Part shown: one piece after another, positions 8,824 to 18,258 of the stretch
Position numbering within the stretch: position 1 is the first letter of the stretch
How the letters are laid out: every line of letters starts with the position of its first letter
NCBI RefSeq assembly: GCF_040419245.1
Contig: NZ_JAZHOH010000001.1
Span: 1,922,001-1,986,000, forward strand
Reading direction: 5' to 3'
DNA length: 64,000 bases
Origin: Ewingella sp. CoE-038-23
GTDB taxonomy: Bacteria > Pseudomonadota > Gammaproteobacteria > Enterobacterales > Enterobacteriaceae
Translations under genes and position numbers: made by a program
The notes under the pieces: generated by a model
Database searches by the model: none
The model's input: only the letters and a program-made list of their open reading frames with translations
What the model was told of the DNA's origin: nothing

Positions 8824-9573
8824 CTAGCTTTTCATCTTCCATGCATCTCCACCGGAGATACTCAGCGGTTCCAGATCTAACTTCTGGTTATGTTTGCCGA
8901 TGTATTCGCGATAGTCGTAACGCGCGCCCGGGAACCCGAGCATTTTCCATGACACCATGTTGCGGTTTCCGCCATAAATCGGGTCGGCGAAGAAACCTTC
9001 CATGGTGTTCTTCAGCGCGATATCGAAGAACAGTTTGGAATCGATGCCATTCAAAGCTATTTTTCCGGTTTGTAAGCCACCCAAGATTTCATCCTGTTGG
9101 TCGCCGGTCAGATCTTTGAAGGATTTTTTGTGTTCCGTCTGGGTGTATTGCTCTAAAGCGGCCAGACCCAAACGGTAGCGCTGCTGGGGAACCAGAGGTG
9201 ACTGGTCGCCCTGTTCCGGCGTGCCTTGCTTGAACGGGCCTTGCATATACAGACGGGAGTAGGTGCCGTAGAAACCGGCTAGCTGGCGGTCAATAAAAAC
9301 GGCACAACCGGCATCTTTGCCCCCCACGCTCAGTTCATCAGCGGGGATCAGACGGTCAACAATGGCTTCCAGCGCGGCGGCTTCGGCGTCGGTAAAGAAC
9401 ACCCAACCTTCGGTTTCAATCTGCGGGGGAGGACTGGCGTCAAAGGGGCTCCACACGGGCGTTCCTTTGAGCGTAATGGCGTTTGCTGCCTTGGCGACGC
9501 CGAGAGCGGCGGACGCGGCGGAAAACGTCAGGATCTGCCGACGCGTAACGCCGGGCAAGGTTTTTTTGCTCAT
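8824..9573 (-). CDS. Gluconate 2-dehydrogenase subunit 3 (small, Tat-exported)
   Basis: A 249-residue small subunit of the three-component dehydrogenase. The N-terminus carries a twin-arginine signal, TRRQILTFSAASAALGVAKA, cleaved near ANA. The Tat path lets it carry the folded flavoprotein across the membrane. The family block AEAAALEAIVDRLIPADELS follows, with a single Cys at CAVFIDRQLAG. Gene order (small subunit, flavoprotein, cytochrome) matches known gluconate dehydrogenase operons. GGGA lies 8 bases before the ATG. A CRP-like site lies about 105 bases upstream. Confidence 0.85.
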   Translation of the reverse strand: MSKKTLPGVTRRQILTFSAASAALGVAKAANAITLKGTPVWSPFDASPPPQIETEGWVFFTDAEAAALEAIVDRLIPADELSVGGKDAGCAVFIDRQLAGFYGTYSRLYMQGPFKQGTPEQGDQSPLVPQQRYRLGLAALEQYTQTEHKKSFKDLTGDQQDEILGGLQTGKIALNGIDSKLFFDIALKNTMEGFFADPIYGGNRNMVSWKMLGFPGARYDYREYIGKHNQKLDLEPLSISGGDAWKMKS

Positions 9574-9678
9574 CTATGTTCCCTTGTTTTATAGAATGCG
9601 CACTTCTCATCAGACAATCTGTGCTGTCTAACGAGGGGATACGGCGTGCAAATTTGTCATTATGTGTAGATCGTTAAT

Positions 9679-9694
9679 TGTGATCATAGTCACG
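9679..9694. promoter_or_regulatory. CRP-like site upstream of the dehydrogenase operon
   Basis: TGTGATCATAGTCACG matches TGTGA-N6-TCACA except for the last base. It is the clearest signal in the 333-base gene-free stretch 9574-9906, and lies about 105 bases before the first operon ATG. The rest of that stretch is AT-rich with no other clear feature. Catabolite control would fit a sugar-acid oxidation operon; this is inference. Confidence 0.5.
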
Positions 9695-9906
9695 CGATGC
9701 AAAGAAAAATCTGCATTCGGGTGGCGTAACTAAAATCAAATTTACCTAGACAGGATAGATGATTAATCCTTGTAACGAGAACGGTCTTAGATGTTAAAAA
9801 TGTTATGAAATGTGTAAATTTGGGTAAAGCTGTTATAGGAACCGTGTTTAATTTACACAACTTAAGGGCTACAAAGTGCGGCGAAATTCCTCTGCAGCCC
9901 CTGTCA

Positions 9907-11178
9907 TTACTGACGTTGTGGTTTTGCTGACGCAGGGAAGAGTCGTAGCAGAAAATTGCGCATCCGCACGACAAACCTTTCTTGGAAGATCACACAAATT
10001 GCCACAGTAAGTAGCAGATAAATCACATAACCGGGCACGCTGAGCTGCACTTTGCCCGCCGCATCAATACAACCTTGCCAATCATTAAAGCAACTCATCG
10101 GTGCGCCGCGCAGTAACTGTTCCACTGTGCGGAACAGGCTGAACAGCGGAACGTGCAGGGCGAAAATCGACAAAGAGGCTGCGCCGAGCCGTGGCGACCA
10201 GTGTCGCAGCCAGGCGCTTTTCGGATCGTGTGCCAAGGCACTCAGGTAGACCAAACAGACCTGCGAGGGAAGTAATAATCCATTGTGCAGCAGGAAGTAC
10301 CAGTGCCGACCGTTGCCGTGAGTAAACAGCGCGGTGCCAATCAGGAAGCAGAGCAAAATCCCCAGCGCCAGCAGGGTGCGCGTCGAACGGCCAATCACCA
10401 GATTGGCCCTCTGGTGCTGGCGGAAAATGCCATACCCGAGTATCCCCGCCAGAAACTCCGGCAGGCGGAACAGCGGCCCACGCTGCAACAGGCCGGTGAA
10501 AGGCATACCGTACTGCTGCTGCCAAATCACCCAAATGGGCGGCAGCAGGTAGAGGGCGCAGATGATCGCCATCCATAGCCATTTATGGCGCAGCGCCAGC
10601 AGTTTCGGGCCGAGCCACGGGAAGAACAGATAGAAGAAAAACAGGGTGGAGAGTGACCACAGCGGCGCATTGAAAGTCAGGAAATAGGGGTTCCAGGCTT
10701 GCAGCATCAGCAGCTGTAATACGCCGTTAAATGCCAACTGGGCGTTAGTCATATAGTGGCGGAAAAGTTCGGGATTAGTGCCGGCCAGCTCGGAGTTGGT
10801 GTCATACACCACAAAGCGCAGGCTTGAGCCGGGGCCTTCGGGCGGAATGGCGAGCCACTGCATCAGGCTGACCACCAAAATCGACGACGCCAGCGCCACA
10901 ATATGAATCGGGTAGAGGTTGCAGAAGCGTTTTTTTAGAAAGCTTCTGCCCGACTCGCGCATCTGGTTGCCGTTGAAATAGACGTGAGTAAGCAGAAAGC
11001 CGGAAAGCACAAAGAAGGTGCTGGTGGCGAAGAACCCCATGCTGGTGAGTTCAGCCAAGAAGGGCACCGAACCGCGCTGCGGGTACTGATGAACCGTGTG
11101 GTAAATCATCACATAACAGCCGAGCAGGAAGCGCAGCCATTCCAAACCAATAAAACGTTGTTTTGATGCTTTCTGCAT
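9907..11178 (-). CDS. Acyltransferase family 3 (OafA/NolL-like) membrane protein
   Basis: A 423-residue integral membrane acyltransferase that would transfer acetyl or other acyl groups to a surface sugar. The N-terminal RFIGLEWLRFLLGCYVMIYH holds the family's Arg and His pattern, followed by FFVLSGFLLT, another hallmark. About ten hydrophobic segments follow. I chose the ATG at 11178, which has GGAGA 7 bases upstream; a GTG 24 codons earlier has no RBS. It stands alone, divergent from ychO. No sugar-synthesis genes are near, so the acceptor (O-antigen, enterobacterial common antigen, glucan or other) is unknown. Confidence 0.75.
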   Translation of the reverse strand: MQKASKQRFIGLEWLRFLLGCYVMIYHTVHQYPQRGSVPFLAELTSMGFFATSTFFVLSGFLLTHVYFNGNQMRESGRSFLKKRFCNLYPIHIVALASSILVVSLMQWLAIPPEGPGSSLRFVVYDTNSELAGTNPELFRHYMTNAQLAFNGVLQLLMLQAWNPYFLTFNAPLWSLSTLFFFYLFFPWLGPKLLALRHKWLWMAIICALYLLPPIWVIWQQQYGMPFTGLLQRGPLFRLPEFLAGILGYGIFRQHQRANLVIGRSTRTLLALGILLCFLIGTALFTHGNGRHWYFLLHNGLLLPSQVCLVYLSALAHDPKSAWLRHWSPRLGAASLSIFALHVPLFSLFRTVEQLLRGAPMSCFNDWQGCIDAAGKVQLSVPGYVIYLLLTVAICVIFQERFVVRMRNFLLRLFPASAKPQRQ

Positions 11179-11423
11179 CCGTTGTCTCCGCAACAATAAA
11201 GCGACAATCCGTCGTTCCCAGACGTCATCAGGGAATGACAGCGTGCTCACGGATCAGGTCAACGAGGTATAACTGACGGGAGGTGAACGAAACTTAAACC
11301 AAATGTAAAAAATGTTTCAGAATTTACCTAAAGCGTTACCGAAAGTAGCCTAAAGTGCTCTTGTGCCTTGATAAATGTCCTCTGTGGGTTAAGATCGTTG
11401 TTCACTCTTTATTTGTGCAGGAC

Positions 11424-12926
11424 ATGACAGACGTCACAGAAGTTTTTCCCAATTTATTGAAGCGAATTGCGCCGCCACTGCGCGCCTCACTGCTTATTCT
11501 GTGGGGATCGGCTTTCTATACTGCAAGCGCCAATGCGCTGACGGTAGACGCTTACCAGCGATTTTCTCCCGATGCTGACCTCTCAGCTCCCGCTGGCGAT
11601 GCCAATTCGATGTTCAATGCCGGTACTCCTGCCCAAGATCCCAACACCTTGCCCAGTCTGGGTAGCGCTTATTACAAGCCCGCCAGCGGCGCGACGGCGG
11701 CTGAAACCAAAATCGCCAATACGCTGAAACAGTTTGGCGAGCAGAGCACCTCCAGCGACAGTCAGGACCCATTGCGCGAGCAGGCGGAAAGTTTGGCGCT
11801 AACGCAGGCCGCCAAGCTGGTGCAGAAAGAGACCAGCAGCTTGCTCTCGCCGCTTGGCACCGCCAGCATGTCGCTCGACGTCAGCGGGCGAAATCTCGAC
11901 GGCAGCCGGGGGCAGCTCTTCAGCCCGCTTTACCAAAACGACCATTTGTTGACTTACAGTCAGGTGGGGCTGGTCAGCGCCACGGACTCTACCGTGGGGA
12001 ACTTCGGGCTGGGGCAGCGCTGGAATGAGGGCAGTTGGATGCTGGGCTATAACGCCTTTGTGGATAACGACTTCGACCATCAGCTAAGCCGTGGCAGCTT
12101 GGGCGCCGAGGCGTGGACCGATTACCTGCATTTCTCCACCAACTATTATCATCCGTTTTCCTCTTATAAGGCGGACAGCAGCAGTTCGCCGCAGCTTCGC
12201 CGTCAGGCACGCGGCTATGACATCACCACCAAAGGCTATCTGCCGTTTTATCGCCAGATTGGCGCCTCGCTGAGCTTCGAGCAGTATTATGGCAATCAGG
12301 TGGACCTGTTCGGCAACGGCACGCGGCAGACCAATCCTTCGGCCATGACCTTTGGAGTGAATTACACGCCGGTGCCTTTGGTGACGGTGAAGGCCGCCCA
12401 CCAGGCCGGGCAGGATGGCGACAATCAGGACAGCGTCGAGTTGACGCTCAATTACCGTCTTGGGGTGCCGCTCTCCCAGCAGCTTTCTGCCAACAATGTG
12501 GCCGAGGCGCACTCGCTGCGCGGCAGCCGGATGGACGTGGTCGAGCGCAATAACATGCCAGTAATGGATTTCAAACAGCGCAAAACGCTGTCGGTTTATC
12601 TGGCGACGCCGCCGTGGAATTTACAGCCGGGTGAAACCGTCGAGCTGAAATTGCAGGTCAGGGCACTCAACAGTGTCAGCGCGCTGAGCTGGCAGGGCGA
12701 CACTCAGGCGCTAAGCCTGACGCCGCCGCACAATAACCGCGACACCGATGGCTGGAGCCTGATTGTGCCGCCGTGGGATAGCTCGCCGGATGCCAGCAAC
12801 AGCTACCGTCTGTCCGTCACCGTGGTGGACAGCAAAGACCAGCATGTCACATCTAACTGGATCACCCTTAACGTCACGCCGCCGCCGCTGAGTGAAGATA
12901 TGCAGCAGCAGAAGTTTAATTTTTAA
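11424..12926 (+). CDS. ychO: YchO-like inverse autotransporter / invasin-family outer-membrane protein
   Basis: A 500-residue outer-membrane protein. Residues 1-38 form a long signal peptide (LLILWGSAFYTASANA). The inverse autotransporter beta-barrel follows, with signatures LSPLGTASMSLDVS, NFGLGQRW, WMLGYNAFVDND and SLGAEAWTDYLHFSTNYY. Next comes NYTPVPLVTVKAAH, then an Ig-like C-terminal domain (KTLSVYLATPPWNLQPGETV). It aligns along its length with E. coli YchO, which also lies next to narL, so position supports the name. It lacks the long passenger of intimin or invasin. The start is uncertain: ATG 11424 has AGGA only two bases upstream, and a GTG at 11355 is in frame. Regulation cannot be read. 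Confidence 0.8.
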   Translation: MTDVTEVFPNLLKRIAPPLRASLLILWGSAFYTASANALTVDAYQRFSPDADLSAPAGDANSMFNAGTPAQDPNTLPSLGSAYYKPASGATAAETKIANTLKQFGEQSTSSDSQDPLREQAESLALTQAAKLVQKETSSLLSPLGTASMSLDVSGRNLDGSRGQLFSPLYQNDHLLTYSQVGLVSATDSTVGNFGLGQRWNEGSWMLGYNAFVDNDFDHQLSRGSLGAEAWTDYLHFSTNYYHPFSSYKADSSSSPQLRRQARGYDITTKGYLPFYRQIGASLSFEQYYGNQVDLFGNGTRQTNPSAMTFGVNYTPVPLVTVKAAHQAGQDGDNQDSVELTLNYRLGVPLSQQLSANNVAEAHSLRGSRMDVVERNNMPVMDFKQRKTLSVYLATPPWNLQPGETVELKLQVRALNSVSALSWQGDTQALSLTPPHNNRDTDGWSLIVPPWDSSPDASNSYRLSVTVVDSKDQHVTSNWITLNVTPPPLSEDMQQQKFNF

Positions 12927-12990
12927 TGGGTGATTCACCGGCGTTTAATTAAGCTATTTATAATGGCTTTTTAATCTTGAGAACTTACCC

Positions 12991-13947
12991 ATGCTAAAGC
13001 GCGCAGCGATCGGCATCTGCCTACTCAGTTCCTGCTGGACACTGGCCGCATTGGCCAGTGATAGCTTCTATATTAATCCCAACTCTTCTGCCGCCCAGTG
13101 GGTGAAAGCTCACCCTGACGACCCTCGCGCCAAAACCATTAACACCGCCATTGCCCAAGTGCCTTCGGCGATGTGGTTTACCGGCACCAGCCAAAGCAAC
13201 GACCAACTGGCGCAGGCGGTGAGCCGCTATGTGAATGCCGCCAGCCAGGCTCAGCGCATTCCGCTGTTGGTAGCCTATAACCTGCCGGGGCGGGATTGCA
13301 GCGGAGGAGCTTCTGCCGGAGGAGCGAGCGATGCTCAGAACTATCGCGGTTGGATCGATAATTTCATCAGCGGCGTCGGCAGCCAAACGGCGATGGTGGT
13401 GCTCGAACCCGATGCGCTGGCCGATAGCGACTGCCTGACCCCCGCCAAGCGCCAAGAGCGGCTGGGGCTAATTCACTATGCTTTGCAGCAGTTTCAGCAG
13501 CACGCGGTAAAGACCAAGGTGTATCTGGATGCGGGAAATGCAGGCTGGAAGCCCGCAGATGCCATGGCGGATCTGCTTAACGCGGCGGGCATTAATCTGG
13601 CGCAGGGCTTTGCGTTGAACGTGTCAAACTTCTATCGGCTTGAGCAATCGACGGCTTACGGCGAGGCGATTAACGCCCGGCTGGCGGCCAATTATGGTTA
13701 TCGTAAATCGATGCTGATAGACACCGGACGCAGCGGCAACGGCTCTGAAAACGGCCAGTGGTGCAACCCGCCGGGGCGCAAAATTGGCAGTTTGCCGGGC
13801 AAGATTTCAGCTGACGCGATGGCAGTTTGGGTCAAGCAGCCCGGCGATTCCGACGGCGCGTCTTCCCCCAGCGCCGACTGCCACAACGGCCCGGCGGCGG
13901 GCGTTTTTAGCCCGGAGCTGGCAGTGCGGCTAATTGAAGGAAAGTGA
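12991..13947 (+). CDS. Exported glycoside hydrolase family 6 (cellulase-type) enzyme
   Basis: A 318-residue protein with a signal peptide (cut near ALASDSF) and a complete GH6 domain, which cleaves beta-1,4-glucan with inversion. Visible signatures are PLLVAYNLPGRDCSGGASAGG-type at about 89-108, VVLEPDALADSDC with the general acid Asp at about 135-147, and GRSGNG...QWCNPPGRKIG near 250-275. It has no cellulose-binding module. It sits between ychO and narL, which adjoin in E. coli, so it is an insertion in that order. There is no bcs operon here. It could act on the cell's own cellulose or plant cell wall. The RBS is weak. Confidence 0.85.
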   Translation: MLKRAAIGICLLSSCWTLAALASDSFYINPNSSAAQWVKAHPDDPRAKTINTAIAQVPSAMWFTGTSQSNDQLAQAVSRYVNAASQAQRIPLLVAYNLPGRDCSGGASAGGASDAQNYRGWIDNFISGVGSQTAMVVLEPDALADSDCLTPAKRQERLGLIHYALQQFQQHAVKTKVYLDAGNAGWKPADAMADLLNAAGINLAQGFALNVSNFYRLEQSTAYGEAINARLAANYGYRKSMLIDTGRSGNGSENGQWCNPPGRKIGSLPGKISADAMAVWVKQPGDSDGASSPSADCHNGPAAGVFSPELAVRLIEGK

Positions 13948-13997
13948 TGGTCAGCAGCGATTTTGGGCAGATGCGGAAAGTCAAAAATAAGGCCATT

Positions 13998-14030
13998 CAG
14001 CTCCTCCCCTCCTGAAAGGGGAAGGAGTAA
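13998..14030. repeat. REP-like hairpin after the GH6 gene
   Basis: GCTCCTCCCCT and AGGGGAAGGAG form an imperfect stem with a short CCTGA loop. The sequence resembles the small units nested in repeat copy 1. It may also terminate the convergent GH6 and narL transcripts, with A-rich sequence to its right. Confidence 0.5.
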
Positions 14031-14060
14031 AAAACCAAAACCAAACAAAAAAAGTTACCG

Positions 14061-14711
14061 TTAAATCACATTACTTTGTAGCACCCAGACCGCCGCTTCG
14101 ACGCGGGATTTGAGTTTCATCTTCTTCAATAGGTGCTTCACGTGAACTTTTACCGTGCTTTCGGTGATGTTCAGGCGGCGGGCGATCACCTTATTGGGCA
14201 AGCCTTCGGCGATCAGTTTGATGATATCGCGCTCGCGCGGCGTCAAGGATTGAATGTCGCGATCGCCACTCGGGCGACTCTCGCGCAGGCTGGCCGCCAG
14301 CACTGGCGTCAGGGCTTCGCTGAGCACCATCTTGCCGCCCGCGGCGTTGTGTAGCGCGGCGAGCAGGTCTTCGGGCTCCATATCTTTAAGCAGATAGCCG
14401 TCGGCGCCGCGTTTCAGGGCGGTCACCACGTCATCTTCATGATTCGACACGCTAAACACCACGATGCGCCCAGAAAGGTCGGTTTGACGCATTTTATCCA
14501 GCGTATCGAGGCCGTTCATGCCGGGCATATTGAGATCTAACAGGATTAAATCCGGGTCGAGCTGTTTTGCCAGTTCAACGCCTTGCTCGCCGTTACTCGC
14601 TTCGCCAATCACCTGCAAGGTGCTGTCCAGCGCGATCAACTGCTTAACGCCGTTGCGCAGCATCGGGTGGTCATCAATCAACAAAATGGTGGAAGGGGTG
14701 GCGTCGTTCAT
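14061..14711 (-). CDS. narL: NarL nitrate/nitrite response regulator
   Basis: A 216-residue two-component regulator that binds TACYYMT heptamers and controls nitrate respiration genes. The receiver domain shows LLIDDHP, the phospho-acceptor Asp in [14 protein letters not shown] near 59, and Lys in GYLLKDM. The C-terminal LuxR-type HTH is [20 protein letters not shown] with [13 protein letters not shown]. Its ATG overlaps the narX stop as ATGA, with AGGAG upstream, so the two are translated together. Confidence 0.95.
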   Translation of the reverse strand: MNDATPSTILLIDDHPMLRNGVKQLIALDSTLQVIGEASNGEQGVELAKQLDPDLILLDLNMPGMNGLDTLDKMRQTDLSGRIVVFSVSNHEDDVVTALKRGADGYLLKDMEPEDLLAALHNAAGGKMVLSEALTPVLAASLRESRPSGDRDIQSLTPRERDIIKLIAEGLPNKVIARRLNITESTVKVHVKHLLKKMKLKSRVEAAVWVLQSNVI

Positions 14712-16498
14712 ACTTGCTCCTGAGGATTAATCGGCAATGCGTCTGGACGGAAGCGGACGGTGACCTGTGTCCCACCGCTTTCCCGGCTGGTGATCTGGCA
14801 TTGGCCGTGCAAACTTTTGGCGCGATCTTGCATGATGATCAGGCCGTAATGGTGCTGTCTTTCGATATTTTCTGGGATGCCATGACCGTCGTCGGTCACT
14901 TGCATCATAATTTCGTCGTGCTCACAGCTGAGTCTTAGTGAAATTTGCGCAGCATTGGCGTGCTTAAAGGCGTTGTTCAGGGCTTCGCGGGCAATGTGCA
15001 GCAGGTGAATCGCCTGATTGGCCGGTACCGATCGCGGTGGTAACTGGTAGTCAAAAGCGATAGTGATCCCCATGCGGGCCGAGAACTCATCTACCGCGTG
15101 CTGCAAGGCGGCGCGCAGGCCGGGGGTGTTCATCTGTAGGCGGAAAGTGGTCAGCAGTTCGCGCAACTGGCGATAAGCCGTATTCAGTTCGTCGCGCATC
15201 TGCTGCACCAGCTGGCCGTTTTCTGCCGTCAACTCGCTCCCTTGCATTTGCAAACAGGCAATTTGGATTTTCAGGCAGGAGAGGGACTGCGCCAGCGAAT
15301 CGTGCAGCTCACGGGCAATGGCGGAACGCTCTTCCATCAGCATCAATTGCTGCTGATGTTCAGCCTGTCTTGCCAGCATTAAGGTGCTGGTCAGTTGCTC
15401 CAGTAGGGTCGTCACCAGACGCTGCTGGTCGCGCGTTAGCGAGGTGCCCTGTGGAAGCTGCGCCAGCAGAACCCCGTAATTCTCGCGCTCGTCTTGCAAA
15501 CTCCAGCTGAGAGGTTGCTGGTGGCTATTTTCAGCCGATGCGTTGTTGTCGCTATATAAATGGTGCTGGCTTGCAGCCGGACTGCCGATATCATTAAACA
15601 GCTCGGCGCTGTTGTTCTCATACAGCCGCAGCTGCACGGACTGTAGCGGCGTCAGCTTCTGTAACTCCTCCAGCACCGGCACCAAACGCTGCTCCAGCGG
15701 GGCGCTGGTATGCAGCTGGCGGCTGACGCGATAGAGAAAATCCAGCACCTGATTCTTCTGCTGTAAATCGGCAGTTTTGTTATCTACCAGCTGCGCCAGG
15801 CTGTCCACCGTGCGCTCCAGCGCCTGCGACATACTGTTCAGCGACTGGCCGAGAATATCCATTTCATTGTGCGGGCGGGCCGTCTGGCTTACCTGATAAC
15901 GCTGGCTAAAATCGCTGGCGCTCACCGCGTTGGCCTGCGCCAGCAGCCGTTTCCACGGCTCCAGCAGCCGACGGCGTAGAAACCAAATCGTCAGCCCCAG
16001 CAGTAAGAGCGTGACCAGCAGCAGGCCGCGCTGAACCAGTGAAATCAGCGTCAGGTGGTATTCGGTCTTATGCTCCAGCGCGGCCACCAGTTTGTCTAAC
16101 TGGCCGACATACACCGCCACGTTGGAGGCCACCTGCGCGGGAGTCTGTGCCTGGCGAATTTGGTCCTTCAGCGTGGTCATCCAGTAGCGGCGCAGGGCAT
16201 CGAATTCTGGCTGGAGATCTTCACTTTGCACCGCGCGGCGCAGATCGAGATTGTCCTGATCTTGCTCCATCTGGCGCAAATAGGCGTTATTGGCCGGGGT
16301 CAGAGGCACCGAGGCCAGCAGGCGATAGCTCTGCATACGCAGCGAACCGGCCTTATTGATGGCATGGGCGTTACCCTGAATGCTCTGCGCCATCCACGCG
16401 GCGACGCTCATCCCGCCAATGCCCAACAGGCCGAGCAACAGCATCAGCAGGGCAATTTGGCTGACTAGCGACAGCGGCGTCACAGCGCGTCTAAGCAT
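14708..16498 (-). CDS. narX: NarX nitrate/nitrite sensor histidine kinase
   Basis: The membrane sensor for NarL, 596 residues (E. coli NarX 598). A first transmembrane helix near 10-35 leads into the periplasmic P-box, [18 protein letters not shown], that binds nitrate. Then come a periplasmic helical bundle, TM2 ([14 protein letters not shown]), a HAMP domain, a GAF-like region and the HisKA_3 H-box [18 protein letters not shown]. The ATPase motifs are [11 protein letters not shown] and [16 protein letters not shown] chose ATG 16498, which has AGGA 8 bases upstream and aligns with E. coli MLKRCLSP; an in-frame ATG 13 codons earlier has no RBS. Confidence 0.95.
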   Translation of the reverse strand: MLRRAVTPLSLVSQIALLMLLLGLLGIGGMSVAAWMAQSIQGNAHAINKAGSLRMQSYRLLASVPLTPANNAYLRQMEQDQDNLDLRRAVQSEDLQPEFDALRRYWMTTLKDQIRQAQTPAQVASNVAVYVGQLDKLVAALEHKTEYHLTLISLVQRGLLLVTLLLLGLTIWFLRRRLLEPWKRLLAQANAVSASDFSQRYQVSQTARPHNEMDILGQSLNSMSQALERTVDSLAQLVDNKTADLQQKNQVLDFLYRVSRQLHTSAPLEQRLVPVLEELQKLTPLQSVQLRLYENNSAELFNDIGSPAASQHHLYSDNNASAENSHQQPLSWSLQDERENYGVLLAQLPQGTSLTRDQQRLVTTLLEQLTSTLMLARQAEHQQQLMLMEERSAIARELHDSLAQSLSCLKIQIACLQMQGSELTAENGQLVQQMRDELNTAYRQLRELLTTFRLQMNTPGLRAALQHAVDEFSARMGITIAFDYQLPPRSVPANQAIHLLHIAREALNNAFKHANAAQISLRLSCEHDEIMMQVTDDGHGIPENIERQHHYGLIIMQDRAKSLHGQCQITSRESGGTQVTVRFRPDALPINPQEQV

Positions 16499-16583
16499 CT
16501 TGTCATTCCTGTCAGTAACGTTAAGGGATAAGGGCATTCGGTTAGTGTGGGCATATTTTTTATTATCCGGCGTGATATCCCTA

Positions 16584-16599
16584 TACTCCTATAGGAGTA
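16584..16599. promoter_or_regulatory. NarL/NarP 7-2-7 site between narX and narK
   Basis: TACTCCT AT AGGAGTA is a perfect inverted pair of NarL heptamers, with a further TACCTAT overlapping its right edge (16598-16604). It lies about 205 bases upstream of the expected narK start and 86 bases from the narX ATG, in the 337-base gene-free stretch 16499-16835. Confidence 0.8.
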
Positions 16600-16748
16600 C
16601 CTATTTATTTCCACCGGGATAACGCCTGCTATCAATAGATATGCATAATGACATCAACTCTATGAATTATAGTCAATTATCAATCATGGCGGGGATACCC
16701 ACAAAGGACGCATGGTGATTTTGAGGCCGAAACTTAACCACGATCTGC

Positions 16749-16762
16749 TTGATTTGCATCAA
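16749..16762. promoter_or_regulatory. FNR site of the narK promoter
   Basis: TTGATTTGCATCAA matches the FNR consensus TTGAT-N4-ATCAA exactly. A class II arrangement would put the transcription start near 16797, 39 bases before the narK ATG. Confidence 0.85.
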
Positions 16763-16835
16763 CATCCCACAGGGGAGCACTACCTAGTGTTGGCAGCATT
16801 AATAACAACAATGCTCTGCCAATTCGAGGTTTTCC

Positions 16836-18251
16836 ATGCCCCATACTTCAGCAACACCCGCGTCTAAACCGTCGAGACTCCTTCAGGACTGGCGGCCGGA
16901 AGACTCCGCGTTCTGGGAGAAAACCGGCCATAAAGTGGCCAGCCGTAATCTGTGGATCTCTGTTCCTTCGCTCTTGTTAGGGTTCTGCGTCTGGATGTTG
17001 TTCAGCCTGGTCGCGGTCAATCTCAACAAGGTGGGTTTTAACTTCACCACCGACCAACTGTTTATGCTGACCGCCATTCCATCGGTGTCCGGTGCCATTC
17101 TGCGCGTGCCTTACTCCTTTATGATCCCGCTATTCGGCGGACGTCGCTGGACCGCCATCAGCACGGTATTTTTGATTATCCCATGCGCCTGGCTGGGTTT
17201 TGCGGTGCAAGACACCAGCACGTCTTACAATACTTTCCTGATTATCTCTTTGCTCTGTGGTTTCGGCGGCGCGAACTTCGCATCCAGCATGGCAAATATC
17301 AGCTTCTTCTACCCGAAAGCCAAGCAGGGCGGCGCGCTGGGGATTAATGGCGGTTTGGGGAATATGGGCGTCAGCGTGATGCAGTTGCTGGCTCCGTTAG
17401 CTATTTCACTGGGCATTTTTGGTGCTTTTAGCCAGCCACAGACCTTGGCCGATGGCAGCAGCATGTGGCTGCAAAATGCCGCGTGGATCTGGGTGCCTTT
17501 CCTGATTATCTGCACCGTCGCCGCGTGGTTCGGCATGAACGATTTGGCGTCGTCGAAAGCCTCGATTCGCCAGCAGTTGCCGGTGTTAAAGCGCGGTCAC
17601 CTGTGGATCATGTGCGTGCTGTATCTGGCGGCGTTCGGCTCATTTATCGGCTTTTCCGCCGGTTTTGCCATGCTGACCAAAACCCAATTTCCTGAAGTGA
17701 ATATCATGCACTACGCCTTCTTCGGCCCGTTCTTCGGTGCACTGGCGCGTTCCGGCGGCGGCATGTTGTCTGACCGTTTAGGCGGCGTTCGCGTGACTTT
17801 CTGGAACTACGTGGTGATGGCGATTGCCGCCGCCTTGCTGTTCTTAACGCTGCCAAGCGGCGGCGCGGGTGGCAATTTCCCAGCCTTCTTCGGCGTGTTT
17901 ATGGTGCTGTTCCTGACTGCCGGTCTGGGCAGTGGTTCGACTTATCAGATGATTGCGGTGATCTTCCGCAAACTGACCACCGACCAAGCACTGGCTCGCG
18001 GCGAAACGGCAGAATCCGCCCAGCGCGAAGCCATCACCGACACTGCCGCGGCATTAGGCTTTATCTCCTCCATTGGCGCAATTGGCGGCTTCTTCATCCC
18101 GAAAGCCTTCGGCACATCCCTCGCCATGACCGGCTCTCCGGCGGGCGCAATGAAAGTGTTCCTGGTGTTTTACGTGGTGTGCGCGGTGATCACATGGGTA
18201 GTTTACTGGCGGAATTTGGATAAGGGGTTTGCGACGAAGAAAGCTCGTTGA
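16836..18251 (+). CDS. narK: NarK nitrate/nitrite transporter
   Basis: A 471-residue major-facilitator protein that imports nitrate and exports nitrite for anaerobic respiration. Twelve hydrophobic segments are present. The substrate-binding Arg lies in ILRVPYSF (Arg90; E. coli Arg89). The nitrate signature GGANFASSMANISFFYPKAKQ is near 148-168, with NGGLGNMG just after and the second Arg in ALARSGGGMLSDRLGG. The N-terminal WRPEDSAFWEKTGHKVA is typical of NarK. GAGG precedes the ATG. It is transcribed away from narXL and controlled by FNR and NarL sites upstream. In E. coli narGHJI follows directly; here 10 kb intervene. Confidence 0.95.
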   Translation: MPHTSATPASKPSRLLQDWRPEDSAFWEKTGHKVASRNLWISVPSLLLGFCVWMLFSLVAVNLNKVGFNFTTDQLFMLTAIPSVSGAILRVPYSFMIPLFGGRRWTAISTVFLIIPCAWLGFAVQDTSTSYNTFLIISLLCGFGGANFASSMANISFFYPKAKQGGALGINGGLGNMGVSVMQLLAPLAISLGIFGAFSQPQTLADGSSMWLQNAAWIWVPFLIICTVAAWFGMNDLASSKASIRQQLPVLKRGHLWIMCVLYLAAFGSFIGFSAGFAMLTKTQFPEVNIMHYAFFGPFFGALARSGGGMLSDRLGGVRVTFWNYVVMAIAAALLFLTLPSGGAGGNFPAFFGVFMVLFLTAGLGSGSTYQMIAVIFRKLTTDQALARGETAESAQREAITDTAAALGFISSIGAIGGFFIPKAFGTSLAMTGSPAGAMKVFLVFYVVCAVITWVVYWRNLDKGFATKKAR

Positions 18252-18258
18252 TGGGAGC

